Positions 46,394 through 54,890 of a stretch of 64,000 nucleotides of DNA are shown piece by piece. The number at the start of each line of letters is the position of its first letter. The first letter of the stretch is position 1. The stretch is from an uncultured Lachnospiraceae bacterium. Its GTDB lineage: Bacteria > Bacillota > Clostridia > Lachnospirales > Lachnospiraceae. The position numbers and the translations under genes were made by a program. The notes beneath the pieces are model-generated. The model searched no databases and was not told the DNA's origin. It saw only the letters and a program-made list of their open reading frames with translations. The stretch spans positions 62,001 to 126,000 of the forward strand of contig CAMEDC010000005.1 of the NCBI GenBank assembly GCA_945913255.1, given 5' to 3'.

Positions 46394-47680
46394 ATGATTG
46401 TTAAAAAATTTGTACCCTGTATTTATCTCTATCATCAACATGCTGTAAAAAGCCTGACGGATACCACAATTGTGGAAACGGATCCGCTTCGTCTGGTTCA
46501 CCTTTACAATGAAAACAATGCGGATGAATTGATTGTCTTTGATATGTCCGAAGAGGACGCGGAACATGAAGAAGCGCTTGATATGATAAAGGACATATGT
46601 GCTTCCGCCGAAATGGATGTAATAGGTGCCGGTAACATTAAACGGATGGAAGATGTGAAAAAGCTTTTATATGCCGGATGTAAAAAAGCCGTTCTTGACT
46701 ATGAAAAAGAAAGCAATCTTTCCATTACCGAGGAAGTTTCCCTAAAATTCGGCAAGGATAAGATTTTACTTTCCTATAACGACCCACAGATTCTTTCTGA
46801 CAACAAAGAAATGATTGAAAAATATGTATCTTCTATGATACTGATGAATCCACATAAGATTCGTGAGACAGAACAACTTCTTAGCTTACCTTTTTATGTA
46901 CAAATCAATCAGATTGCATTGAATAAGCTCATGGAAATTTTTGCTTATCCGAATGTCAGCGGGGTAACGGGTAATACCATCAATGAGAATTATAAAGAGA
47001 TTCTTGCGTTGAAAAAGTTGTGCCGCGAAAACGGCATTCAGGTAGAAACCTTTGAAGCAGCCTATAAATGGGACGATTTCAAGAAAAACAGCGATGGAAT
47101 GGTGCCGGTTGTTGTACAGGATTACCGAACACTCGAAGTATTGATGGTTGCCTATATGAACGAAGAAGCTTATAACCAGACACTTGCCCTTGGCAAAATG
47201 ACCTATTACAGTAGAAGCAGACAGGAACTATGGCTGAAAGGAGCTACCAGTGGGCATTACCAATATGTCAAAAGCCTGACTGCCGATTGCGACATGGATA
47301 CCATACTGGCGAAAGTATCTCAGGTAGGAGTTGCATGTCATACCGGTTCCAAAAGCTGTTTCTTTAACGAAATTACCAAAAAAGATTATGAGGAAGCAGA
47401 CAATCCCCTTCAGGTATTTGAAGAAGTCCTTGATGTCATCAAAGACCGCAAGATTCATCCCAAAGAGGGCTCTTACACAAATTATCTCTTTGACAAGGGA
47501 ATTGACAAAATTCTGAAAAAACTTGGTGAAGAAGCAACAGAAATTGTGATTGCCGCAAAAAACCCCAATGCCAATGAAGTAAAATATGAAATCAGTGACT
47601 TCCTGTATCATATGATGGTACTTATGGTGGAAAAGGATGTCAGCTGGGAAGAGATTACCACAGAGCTTGCAAATCGATAA
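46394..47680 (+). CDS. hisIE: HisIE (phosphoribosyl-AMP cyclohydrolase / phosphoribosyl-ATP pyrophosphatase) fused to an inactive-looking HisF-like barrel
   Basis: A 428-residue, three-part protein. Residues about 1-215 resemble the HisA/HisF barrel: KFVPCIYLYHQHAVKSL aligns with HisF PCLDV...GRVVKG, and MDVIGAGNIKRMEDV with the GGGI phosphate loop. The HisF catalytic Asp11 position is Tyr (PCIYL) and the Asp130 position is probably Asn (LLSYNDPQ), so it should not catalyse. Residues about 220-320 are HisI (VVQDYRTLEVLMVAYMN, ACHTGSKSCFF with metal Cys), and about 330-428 are HisE (GEEATEIVIAAK). ATG follows AAGGAGTTAATT. True hisF, hisA, hisH and hisC are not in the window. Confidence 0.9.
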   Translation: MIVKKFVPCIYLYHQHAVKSLTDTTIVETDPLRLVHLYNENNADELIVFDMSEEDAEHEEALDMIKDICASAEMDVIGAGNIKRMEDVKKLLYAGCKKAVLDYEKESNLSITEEVSLKFGKDKILLSYNDPQILSDNKEMIEKYVSSMILMNPHKIRETEQLLSLPFYVQINQIALNKLMEIFAYPNVSGVTGNTINENYKEILALKKLCRENGIQVETFEAAYKWDDFKKNSDGMVPVVVQDYRTLEVLMVAYMNEEAYNQTLALGKMTYYSRSRQELWLKGATSGHYQYVKSLTADCDMDTILAKVSQVGVACHTGSKSCFFNEITKKDYEEADNPLQVFEEVLDVIKDRKIHPKEGSYTNYLFDKGIDKILKKLGEEATEIVIAAKNPNANEVKYEISDFLYHMMVLMVEKDVSWEEITTELANR

Positions 47681-47716
47681 TAGAAAGCAAAACAATCTGT
47701 CAATATAAAGTAAAAA

Positions 47717-47743
47717 AGCTGCCGGTTGAACGGCAGCTTTTTT
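47717..47743 (+). terminator. Rho-independent terminator of the his operon
   Basis: AGCTGCCG (47717-47724) pairs perfectly with CGGCAGCT (47731-47738), flanked by A and T runs. Confidence 0.92.
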
Positions 47744-47869
47744 AGGCATAACTCTATATAACATCTTACCAAATAATAAAAGAAAAGTCTAGTATTTTTT
47801 TTATTTTTTCTTATACTTATAAACAGTCGGATGAGAGCGGTATTAACTATTCAAAATCAGGAGGTGTAC

Positions 47870-50800
47870 ATGAAACATACAGACAGAGAAGCGGAAGCGC
47901 AATATCTGAAACAAACCCTGAAAGTAGTGGAAAGCAATCTGAAAAACTACAGTCAGGAATCTGCACGGATGCAAGGCGAAATTGATGAGATGCTGGAGCA
48001 TTATCATGACAATGATGTAGAACTATGGACCATTCTCAACAACACCATCACCTTAAATGAGCATATGAAACGTGCCCTGATTCGAAATGAACGGGCAAAA
48101 GAAAAGCCCTATTTCGGCAGAATTATTTTTCATGATGAAACACTGGACAAGGACGAATCTCTATACATTGGAAAGGGCGGCATCTCCAGTGATCGGACCA
48201 CTCAGATAGTAATAGACTGGCGTGCTCCCGTAGCCAATGCTTATTATGAAAACGGTCTTGGTAAATGTAACTATACAGCTCCTGATGGGAAGGAAATTCC
48301 TATTGATTTACAGCTGAAACGCACTTTCGAAATTGAAAACGGGAAGCTTCTTGATTATTTTGACACGGAAGTTGTGGCAAACGATGATTTACTGATGAAA
48401 TATCTTTCCAAAAACAAGGAAGCGGTTCTGGGAGAAATCGTAGCCACGATTCAAAAAGAACAGAATGAAATTATCCGCAAAACGCCTTATCACAATGTAA
48501 TTGTACAGGGGGTTGCGGGCTCCGGGAAAACTACCGTTGCCATGCACCGCATCTCTTATATTCTCTATAACTACAAAGAGCGTTTCAGACCGGAAGATTT
48601 CTATATCGTGGGAAGCAACCGTATTCTCTTGAATTATATCACCGGTGTTTTGCCTGATCTCGATGTATACGGTGTAAAACAAATGACCATGGAACAGTTG
48701 TTTGTCAGGCTTCTCTATGAGGACTGGGATGACAAAAAATATCGTATCAAATCTGTCTCCGGTTCGCGGGACACCGTCAAGGGAACGGAAAAATGGTATT
48801 TCGATCTTGTATCCTTTATCCGTAAGCTGGAGCGAAATTCTATTTCTACCGATTCTGTCTATCTGAATCCCAGACAGTTTGTGGAAGGACTGCAGAACGG
48901 TAAGAACGGCATCTACGACAGAAGTGAGGAAGATAAAGCTGCCGGTCTGACTCCAAAGCTGATAGAACTTGTGAGCGGGGAAGCAGTTGAGCGCTATGTC
49001 AGTCAGAATCCTTCCATATCCATACAAAGCAAAATCAATATGCTGAATGACCGTCTTGCCACAAAAATTAAGGATGAATTTCTGGGCAAAGGTGTTTCCT
49101 ATTCGGAAGAAGAACGGAAAGCAATTCTGAAAGCATATCGTGGCAGATATGGCGACAGAGTCTGGAAAAAATCAATTTATAAACTATACGGGGAATTTCT
49201 TACTGAGCAACAGGAAAGAGGATATGATGTGACGCCTCCGTCAGATGCATTCGATGTCTACGATCTGGCAGCATTGGCGCTTCTCTATAAGCTTGTAAAG
49301 GAAACGGAAGTCATCAGTGAGGCACATCACATTGTTATTGATGAGGCACAGGATTTCGGAATGATGGCGTATCATGTACTTTATGATTGCATTAAGGATT
49401 GCACTTATACCATTATGGGAGATGTTTCACAGAATATTCATTTCGGATATGGACTGGGAGACTGGGAGGAACTGCGGCGTCTGATCTTATCCGACCCAAT
49501 GGACTCTTTTGGAATTTTAAAGAAAAGCTACCGGAATACAGTAGAAATTTCCGACTTTGCAACAAACATTCTGAGGCATGGAAATTTTTCCATCTATCCG
49601 GTAGAACCCATCATCAGACACGGTAATCAGGTGTTGCAAAAGAAAGTATCCGGAAACGAATCTGACTTTGCTGAATGTGCCGCCGATATCTGCAGGAACT
49701 GGCAGAAAAATGGCTATGATACCATTGCAGTGGTATGCAGGGATGAAGTGGCAGCCGCACAAGCAGCCGGAGAACTTTCGAAACACATTGCTATTATGGA
49801 AAGTGATTTGGAGAAAGCGAACTTCGGAAACGGAATCCTTGTGCTCCCCGTAGAGTATACAAAAGGTCTGGAATTTGATGCCGTTTTAATCTGGAATCCT
49901 ACCAGAACAGACTATCCCTCAGATGACGGCCATGCAAGACTTCTGTATGTTGCAGCAACCCGCGCGCTGCATGAATTATGCATCCTGTATCGTGACAACC
50001 TTACCGGATTGATTGCCGACCCGGTGCCGGAAAAGGCCTTTACCTATCATATTGAGCAGCTCGGAAAGGCTGTCATGCAAAAAGCGGACGGAAAAACAGA
50101 TATTACGCAAAAGCCGAAAGCAAAAGCAAGTATTTCTCAAAAATCTGGGAAAATCAGTATAAACATTCCCGGGAATGCGTCGGTACAGCCACCCAGACTT
50201 TCCACAAATTATGGAACAGGTACAGTTCCTGTTTCAGGAAAAGCGCCTCAACAGAAAAAGAATAATCATACTGCAACCCCAAAGAACGGTTTGAAATTCG
50301 GCGATATGCCTGCCACGGAAATCCTAAGACCGGCAGGACACGCTAAAATCAATGCATCCATACGCTGGGTATCAAAGCAATCAGATGGACTTTATCTGCA
50401 AAGTCAATATGGAATCCTTCGCCTCAGTCCCGTAGGCAGCGCAATTATGCGAATTACCTTCGCAAAGGGCAGTAAAATTTCAGAAGGCACACATCCACTG
50501 ATTGCTACCAGTCATGTGGAAAAAAGCTGGAAATATCGTGATAACGGCAAACTGATTGACATGTCTACCGATGAGATGATTGTAAGGATTGACAAAATAT
50601 CAGGTTCCATACAGTATCTGGATAAGCTGGGAAAACTCCTTTTAGCAGAACGAAAAATCGATAGCAGACAACAGGAAAGCAATCGCAGTTGGCTTTATCT
50701 TGAATATCAGAAAGGAGAACAGCTTTACGCAATGGGACCCGAAGAGCAGGGCGGTTTAAAGCTCCGCGGAAGCGCCAGATATATCTGTACTTCTTCAGAA

Positions 50801-50998
50801 AACAGGCTTCCTTTCCTTCTTTCCGACAGGGGATATGGCATTCTTCCTGCAACAGGCGGAAATGTAATCAGCTGTGATATTCCGGCTTATGGTTCTTATC
50901 TTTCTACGGAAACAGCACAAATGGATTATTACTTTATTGCCGGGAAACAACAGCAAACCATTCTGAATGCCTATTCTTACCTTTGCGGGTTGTTATAG
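47870..50998 (+). CDS. HelD-type UvrD-like helicase with C-terminal GH31-N-like domain
   Basis: A 1042-residue protein. Residues about 1-705 are a HelD-like superfamily 1 helicase: N-terminal coiled coil (YLKQTLKVVESNLKNYSQE), Walker A VAGSGKTTVAMHR near 213, HHIVIDEAQDFG, and C-terminal motifs YTKGLEFDAVLI and YVAATRALHELC. HelD proteins release stalled RNA polymerase. A Lys/Pro/Ser-rich linker (about 737-810) leads to a 220-residue domain with DGLYLQSQYGILRLSP, LPFLLSDRGYGILP and MDYYFIAGKQQQTILNAY, which reads like the N-terminal beta domain of GH31 glycosidases without their catalytic barrel. ATG 47870 follows CAGGAGGTGTAC; the track's 47831 start lacks a site. The end overlaps the convergent gene by 22 bases. 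Confidence 0.82.
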   Translation: MKHTDREAEAQYLKQTLKVVESNLKNYSQESARMQGEIDEMLEHYHDNDVELWTILNNTITLNEHMKRALIRNERAKEKPYFGRIIFHDETLDKDESLYIGKGGISSDRTTQIVIDWRAPVANAYYENGLGKCNYTAPDGKEIPIDLQLKRTFEIENGKLLDYFDTEVVANDDLLMKYLSKNKEAVLGEIVATIQKEQNEIIRKTPYHNVIVQGVAGSGKTTVAMHRISYILYNYKERFRPEDFYIVGSNRILLNYITGVLPDLDVYGVKQMTMEQLFVRLLYEDWDDKKYRIKSVSGSRDTVKGTEKWYFDLVSFIRKLERNSISTDSVYLNPRQFVEGLQNGKNGIYDRSEEDKAAGLTPKLIELVSGEAVERYVSQNPSISIQSKINMLNDRLATKIKDEFLGKGVSYSEEERKAILKAYRGRYGDRVWKKSIYKLYGEFLTEQQERGYDVTPPSDAFDVYDLAALALLYKLVKETEVISEAHHIVIDEAQDFGMMAYHVLYDCIKDCTYTIMGDVSQNIHFGYGLGDWEELRRLILSDPMDSFGILKKSYRNTVEISDFATNILRHGNFSIYPVEPIIRHGNQVLQKKVSGNESDFAECAADICRNWQKNGYDTIAVVCRDEVAAAQAAGELSKHIAIMESDLEKANFGNGILVLPVEYTKGLEFDAVLIWNPTRTDYPSDDGHARLLYVAATRALHELCILYRDNLTGLIADPVPEKAFTYHIEQLGKAVMQKADGKTDITQKPKAKASISQKSGKISINIPGNASVQPPRLSTNYGTGTVPVSGKAPQQKKNNHTATPKNGLKFGDMPATEILRPAGHAKINASIRWVSKQSDGLYLQSQYGILRLSPVGSAIMRITFAKGSKISEGTHPLIATSHVEKSWKYRDNGKLIDMSTDEMIVRIDKISGSIQYLDKLGKLLLAERKIDSRQQESNRSWLYLEYQKGEQLYAMGPEEQGGLKLRGSARYICTSSENRLPFLLSDRGYGILPATGGNVISCDIPAYGSYLSTETAQMDYYFIAGKQQQTILNAYSYLCGLL

Positions 50999-51342
50999 GA
51001 ATCTGCTAAAGTTTCCATCCACACTTCCAGTTTTTCTTCATAATCGGCCGAAATTACCTGGTAAATCCGTTCCACGGTAATTCCGGCCACTTTGATATTG
51101 TTTGTGTCCATTACAACAATTGTCAAAAAGAAAAGAAGCGCAAAAAGAAACCTGACCTTAAAAAAGGAGACTCTTCCTATCATTTCCGTTTTTTCAATAT
51201 CATCTCCCAATCGATTACTTCTGTGCAGGGATTCTCCGCATAGAATTCGTTCCCTGTTATACATATCGTATTGGTTCTCATTATACCGGGACCGCACCTG
51301 CTGAACCAGCTGCAGCTTTTGTTCCATTGTCATATCACTCAT
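50977..51342 (-). CDS. Small single-pass membrane protein of unknown function
   Basis: A 121-residue minus-strand protein with a charged N-terminal half (MEQKLQLVQQVRSRYNENQY), one membrane helix at about 66-82 (FLFALLFFLTIVVMD) and a 40-residue C-terminal tail predicted outside (ERIYQVISADYEEKLEVW). The minus-strand start has AAGGTGATTTCCT upstream. It overlaps the end of the helicase gene by 22 bases (tail to tail) and is divergent from the MoxR operon. No family recognised. Confidence 0.7.
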   Translation of the reverse strand: MSDMTMEQKLQLVQQVRSRYNENQYDMYNRERILCGESLHRSNRLGDDIEKTEMIGRVSFFKVRFLFALLFFLTIVVMDTNNIKVAGITVERIYQVISADYEEKLEVWMETLADSYNNPQR

Positions 51343-51410
51343 AGGAAATCACCTTAATAAGCTTACTACAGATTATTCGGTATACTGCTTTTTCAGAACC
51401 ATTTACTCAT

Positions 51411-51439
51411 TTGCAAAGAATGTTCTGATATGTTAAAAT
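51411..51439 (+). promoter_or_regulatory. Probable promoter of the moxR operon
   Basis: TTGCAA (51411-51416), 17-base spacer, TAAAAT (51434-51439), 52 bases before the GTG start used for moxR. Confidence 0.62.
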
Positions 51440-51490
51440 AGCTTTGTTCATGCAGAACACTGAATCATGAAATCTGAGAGGTATATTATC

Positions 51491-52441
51491 GTGGAAAACA
51501 GCGGGAAAACAATCAATGACAGAATTCTCGGAAATATTTCAAAGGTGATTGTCGGAAAAGAACATACAGTAAAACTTCTTTTGACAGCTCTTCTTGCAGA
51601 CGGTCATGTACTTCTTGAAGATGTGCCCGGTACTGGCAAAACAAAGCTGGCAAAAACACTGGCAAAAACACTGGATGCTGATTTTTCCCGCATTCAGTTT
51701 ACTCCGGACCTGCTTCCCAGTGACATAACCGGATTGAATGTTTTTGACCGTCAGGAAAACAAATTTGTTCTGAGGAAAGGGCCTGTATTTACCAATATAC
51801 TTCTTGCTGATGAAATCAATCGTGCCACTCCGAGAACACAGGCCGGTCTGCTGGAATGCATGGAGGAACGCCAGGTCACCATTGACGGAGAAACTTATCT
51901 GCCCGGTAATCCTTTTTTTGTCATAGCCACGCAAAATCCTGTAGAAACTGCTGGAACCTTTCCTCTGCCTGAAGCGCAGATGGATCGATTTATGATGCGG
52001 CTTTCTATGGGACTTCCGGATAAAGAAGAGGAGATTTCCATTCTGGAGCGGTATATGGAAACGGAACCGCTTGATACTCTGGGGAGTGTATTGACACTGG
52101 AAGAACTGAAGACAGTTCGTGAAGCAGCAAACAAAGTCTATGTTCATAAATGTGTACTCAACTACATGGTAGACATTATTGAAGCAACGAGAGAACCGGA
52201 ACGAACTGTTATGGGAGTCAGTCCCCGTGGCAGTCTGGCTCTTCTTCGCTGTGTAAAGGCATATGCATTCCTTGACGGAAGGGATTTTGTCACACCTGAT
52301 GATGTGAAAACGCTTGCCATACCGGTGCTTGCCCATCGTATTGTCTTAGGGTACGGTGCCGGAGGAAGAGATAGTGCCGTGAAACTAATACAACAAATTC
52401 TGGATACCACACCGGTACCAACCGAGGATTTTAAGGCATGA
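51491..52441 (+). CDS. MoxR-family AAA+ ATPase
   Basis: A 316-residue MoxR ATPase. Walker A is EDVPGTGKTKLAKTLAK, Walker B is LLADEINRATPRTQAGLLE, and sensor regions ATQNPVETAGTFPLPEAQMDRF and GVSPRGSLALLRCVKA are typical. These ATPases act as chaperones that mature partner complexes, usually with DUF58/VWA proteins, as here. GTG 51491 is preferred because GAGAGGTATATTATC precedes it and ATG 51467 has no site; both are possible. The stop overlaps the next gene's ATG (ATGA). Confidence 0.92.
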   Translation: MENSGKTINDRILGNISKVIVGKEHTVKLLLTALLADGHVLLEDVPGTGKTKLAKTLAKTLDADFSRIQFTPDLLPSDITGLNVFDRQENKFVLRKGPVFTNILLADEINRATPRTQAGLLECMEERQVTIDGETYLPGNPFFVIATQNPVETAGTFPLPEAQMDRFMMRLSMGLPDKEEEISILERYMETEPLDTLGSVLTLEELKTVREAANKVYVHKCVLNYMVDIIEATREPERTVMGVSPRGSLALLRCVKAYAFLDGRDFVTPDDVKTLAIPVLAHRIVLGYGAGGRDSAVKLIQQILDTTPVPTEDFKA

Positions 52442-53565
52442 TAAAATTATTCAGTATCGGTCTTCTCTTTTTTCTCCTCTTTGTAATGCAGAAGTTCCTC
52501 TATGAGCATCTTTGGCAAAAGCATTTAAAAGTGAGTATCCGCTTTGGCGAAGAACATCTTTTTGAAGGCGAGCAGGGAGAATTAAAAGAAATCGTCGAAA
52601 ACCGAAAACGACTTCCCCTGTCCATGCTGAAAGTTAAATTCAAAACGGATCGGCATCTGCTTTTTGAGGATTTTAAAGGTTCCAGAACCACTGATCAGTT
52701 TTACCGAAACGATATTTTCCGTATCGGCAGCAACGAAAGAGTAATCAGAACTCTGAAATTCCAATGTGGCAGAAGAGGCTATTACACCATTGATGATGTC
52801 AGTCTTGTCGCATCAGATCTTTTTCTTGCCAGTCAGATGTTTGCAGAGATACCTCTTCATACCTGCCTCTACGTTTATCCAAAGCCCTTTGACAGTGCCG
52901 AATTCAGGCAATCTCTGACAAAATTAAACGGTGAGGTGTTGGCAAAACGTCACCTTCTGGAAGACCCCTTTGAATATCGTGGAATTCGCGAATACCAGCC
53001 CTTTGATAATATGCGCAGCATCAACTGGAAGGCAACAGCAAAAACCGGAGACCTTAAGGTAAATCAAAAAAATTATACTTCCCTGAAGAGCATTCGTATC
53101 TTTTTTAATGTCCAGGATGACAATATCATAAGAAAAGAGGAATGTGTAGAGGCATCTCTTCGTATTGTAGCCGGATTAAGCTGCTTTTTTCTACATCAGG
53201 GCATTCAGGTATCCTGCTACGGAAACGGTGTTGACTGCCTCACAGGAAAGTGTTTTACTATTGAAGCAAAAGCGGGAGAGGGACAGCTGGATACAATTTA
53301 CAGAGGTCTTGCCAGACTTGACCTGGAAAAACCTATTGCAAATTTTACAGACACCTTTGAGGAGCGCCTTTTCTCAGAGTCAAAAGGAACTATAACCTGT
53401 TTTGTTTCCCCAAACCAGTATGATGATTTCCTCCTTTTACTGGAGAAATACCAGGATGCCGGAAATGATTTTCTTTGGTTTTACCCTGTATATGGAAACA
53501 GAGAACCTGATTTGCCGCAGAAATTACTAAGTCAAGTACGTCTTTTACACCTGAATGGTATTTAA
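52438..53565 (+). CDS. DUF58-domain protein
   Basis: A 375-residue protein with an N-terminal hydrophobic stretch (IKLFSIGLLFFLLFVMQKFL) and the DUF58 core DPFEYRGIREYQPFDNMRSINWKATAKTGDL. DUF58 proteins carry a VWA-like fold downstream and accompany MoxR ATPases in almost all bacteria. Only one hydrophobic helix is clear instead of the usual two. It overlaps moxR by 4 bases and the next gene begins 12 bases later. Envelope-related assembly is the usual guess. Confidence 0.9.
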   Translation: MIKLFSIGLLFFLLFVMQKFLYEHLWQKHLKVSIRFGEEHLFEGEQGELKEIVENRKRLPLSMLKVKFKTDRHLLFEDFKGSRTTDQFYRNDIFRIGSNERVIRTLKFQCGRRGYYTIDDVSLVASDLFLASQMFAEIPLHTCLYVYPKPFDSAEFRQSLTKLNGEVLAKRHLLEDPFEYRGIREYQPFDNMRSINWKATAKTGDLKVNQKNYTSLKSIRIFFNVQDDNIIRKEECVEASLRIVAGLSCFFLHQGIQVSCYGNGVDCLTGKCFTIEAKAGEGQLDTIYRGLARLDLEKPIANFTDTFEERLFSESKGTITCFVSPNQYDDFLLLLEKYQDAGNDFLWFYPVYGNREPDLPQKLLSQVRLLHLNGI

Positions 53566-53577
53566 AGGAGAACAAGA

Positions 53578-54852
53578 TTGTATTCCAAAAAAGAAAAACA
53601 AATTGAATTGATAAGTGAATTACTGACACAACAAATGAATCACTGGATGCTTTTCCCACTTGCACTGATTGTACTCGGAGGGACAAGCGAGTATATCGAT
53701 TCCGGAGAACCCGATATCCTGATGTGGAGCATTTGCGGATTTCTGCCGATTCTGACTTTCCTTGTCAGAGCAAAGCTGAAGCATTTCATCCCTTTTCTCA
53801 TCAGTAACCTCTGTATATTGGGACTCACCTTTGCCGTTCCCGCCAATAACATTGTATGCAGAATCCTCTGTGTTGCATGTGGAGTCGGATACTTTATTCA
53901 CACCTTTACAATTCGCTTAAAATCAGATTCCATGTACACAACATCGTTTCCTCCCGCTGTGGGCATCGGGCTATCGGTATTCGGTATCTTTTTTCTCAGA
54001 CAGGTGAGTGACAAACACTGGGAGTCCTATTACACCTATACACTGATTGGGTGTTTTGCTCTTTATTTTGTTATCTACTATATGAATCATTATTTGAATT
54101 TTCTCACCGTAAACGAGAGCAGTTCCGGCTCTATTCCCGCTTCGGAAATGTTTCATTCCGGTATGGGACTTGTCCTGGGCTATACTCTTGCAGGAACAGT
54201 TCTGTTGCTTCTTGCCACAAACGTGACATGGATGGAAACGGTACTTGGGATTCTGAAAAAGGGGCTGATTTCTTTTTTGCGCTTTTTGTTTTCCCTTTTT
54301 CCTTCCGGTAGTGAGCCGGAAAAAATCATATATATGAGAGAACCGGATAATTCGGGAAACGACGAATTTTTCGAACAGCCTGTTGCCGAGCCGGCTCTTT
54401 TCTGGCAGATTTTAGAATTCATATGTATGATTGCATTCTTCTGCCTGATGATTTATGCTGTTATCAGGCTCATTCTTTTTATTGTACGTTTTCTGAGAGA
54501 GCGCTTTGGAATGAACTTCCGGCTAAAATACTGGAATGTACCGGAGAATTCGGCAACAGATATCCGCGAAAAATGTAAAATGGATAAAGACTCTCCTTCC
54601 GATAAAAGCCTTCACCTTTTGCAATTTTTAAGCACCGGGGAACGAATAAGGAAGCTTTACAGGAAGAAGCTTCTTGGTGCATCTGTTGCATTGGTAAAGG
54701 GTGATTCCGAAAAGCTTTCTCTTTATACTGCACGGGAATCAGAAAAAGAGTTGGGGACTCAGGGTATGGCTGCTATTTACGAAAAAGTACGCTATAGCAA
54801 CCATTCCGTCACATCCCGGGATTTAAAAAAAATGAAAGAAGCTTGCAGGTAA
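53578..54852 (+). CDS. Polytopic membrane protein of the MoxR-DUF58 operon
   Basis: A 424-residue protein with about six hydrophobic segments in residues 20-225 and one more near 280-310, then a 110-residue cytoplasmic tail. TTG 53578 follows AAAGGAGAACAAGA. In MoxR-DUF58 operons this position often holds a transglutaminase-like or DUF4129 membrane protein; the Cys-His-Asp transglutaminase core is not visible here, while the C-terminal tail (LHLLQFLSTGERIRKLYRKKL) is reminiscent of DUF4129. It may be a trimmed partner. Function not known. Confidence 0.72.
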   Translation: MYSKKEKQIELISELLTQQMNHWMLFPLALIVLGGTSEYIDSGEPDILMWSICGFLPILTFLVRAKLKHFIPFLISNLCILGLTFAVPANNIVCRILCVACGVGYFIHTFTIRLKSDSMYTTSFPPAVGIGLSVFGIFFLRQVSDKHWESYYTYTLIGCFALYFVIYYMNHYLNFLTVNESSSGSIPASEMFHSGMGLVLGYTLAGTVLLLLATNVTWMETVLGILKKGLISFLRFLFSLFPSGSEPEKIIYMREPDNSGNDEFFEQPVAEPALFWQILEFICMIAFFCLMIYAVIRLILFIVRFLRERFGMNFRLKYWNVPENSATDIREKCKMDKDSPSDKSLHLLQFLSTGERIRKLYRKKLLGASVALVKGDSEKLSLYTARESEKELGTQGMAAIYEKVRYSNHSVTSRDLKKMKEACR

Positions 54853-54890
54853 TTTAATTCCAAAAAGAAAGAAATCGAGGTATTCCTTTT

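Noticed and set aside
48389-49027. 212-residue antisense ORF opposite the helicase
   Set aside because: Shadow of the HelD coding frame.
51539-52336. 265-residue antisense ORF opposite moxR
   Set aside because: Composition (many Cys, Phe, Arg, Ser) is that of a shadow; moxR on the other strand has all AAA+ motifs.
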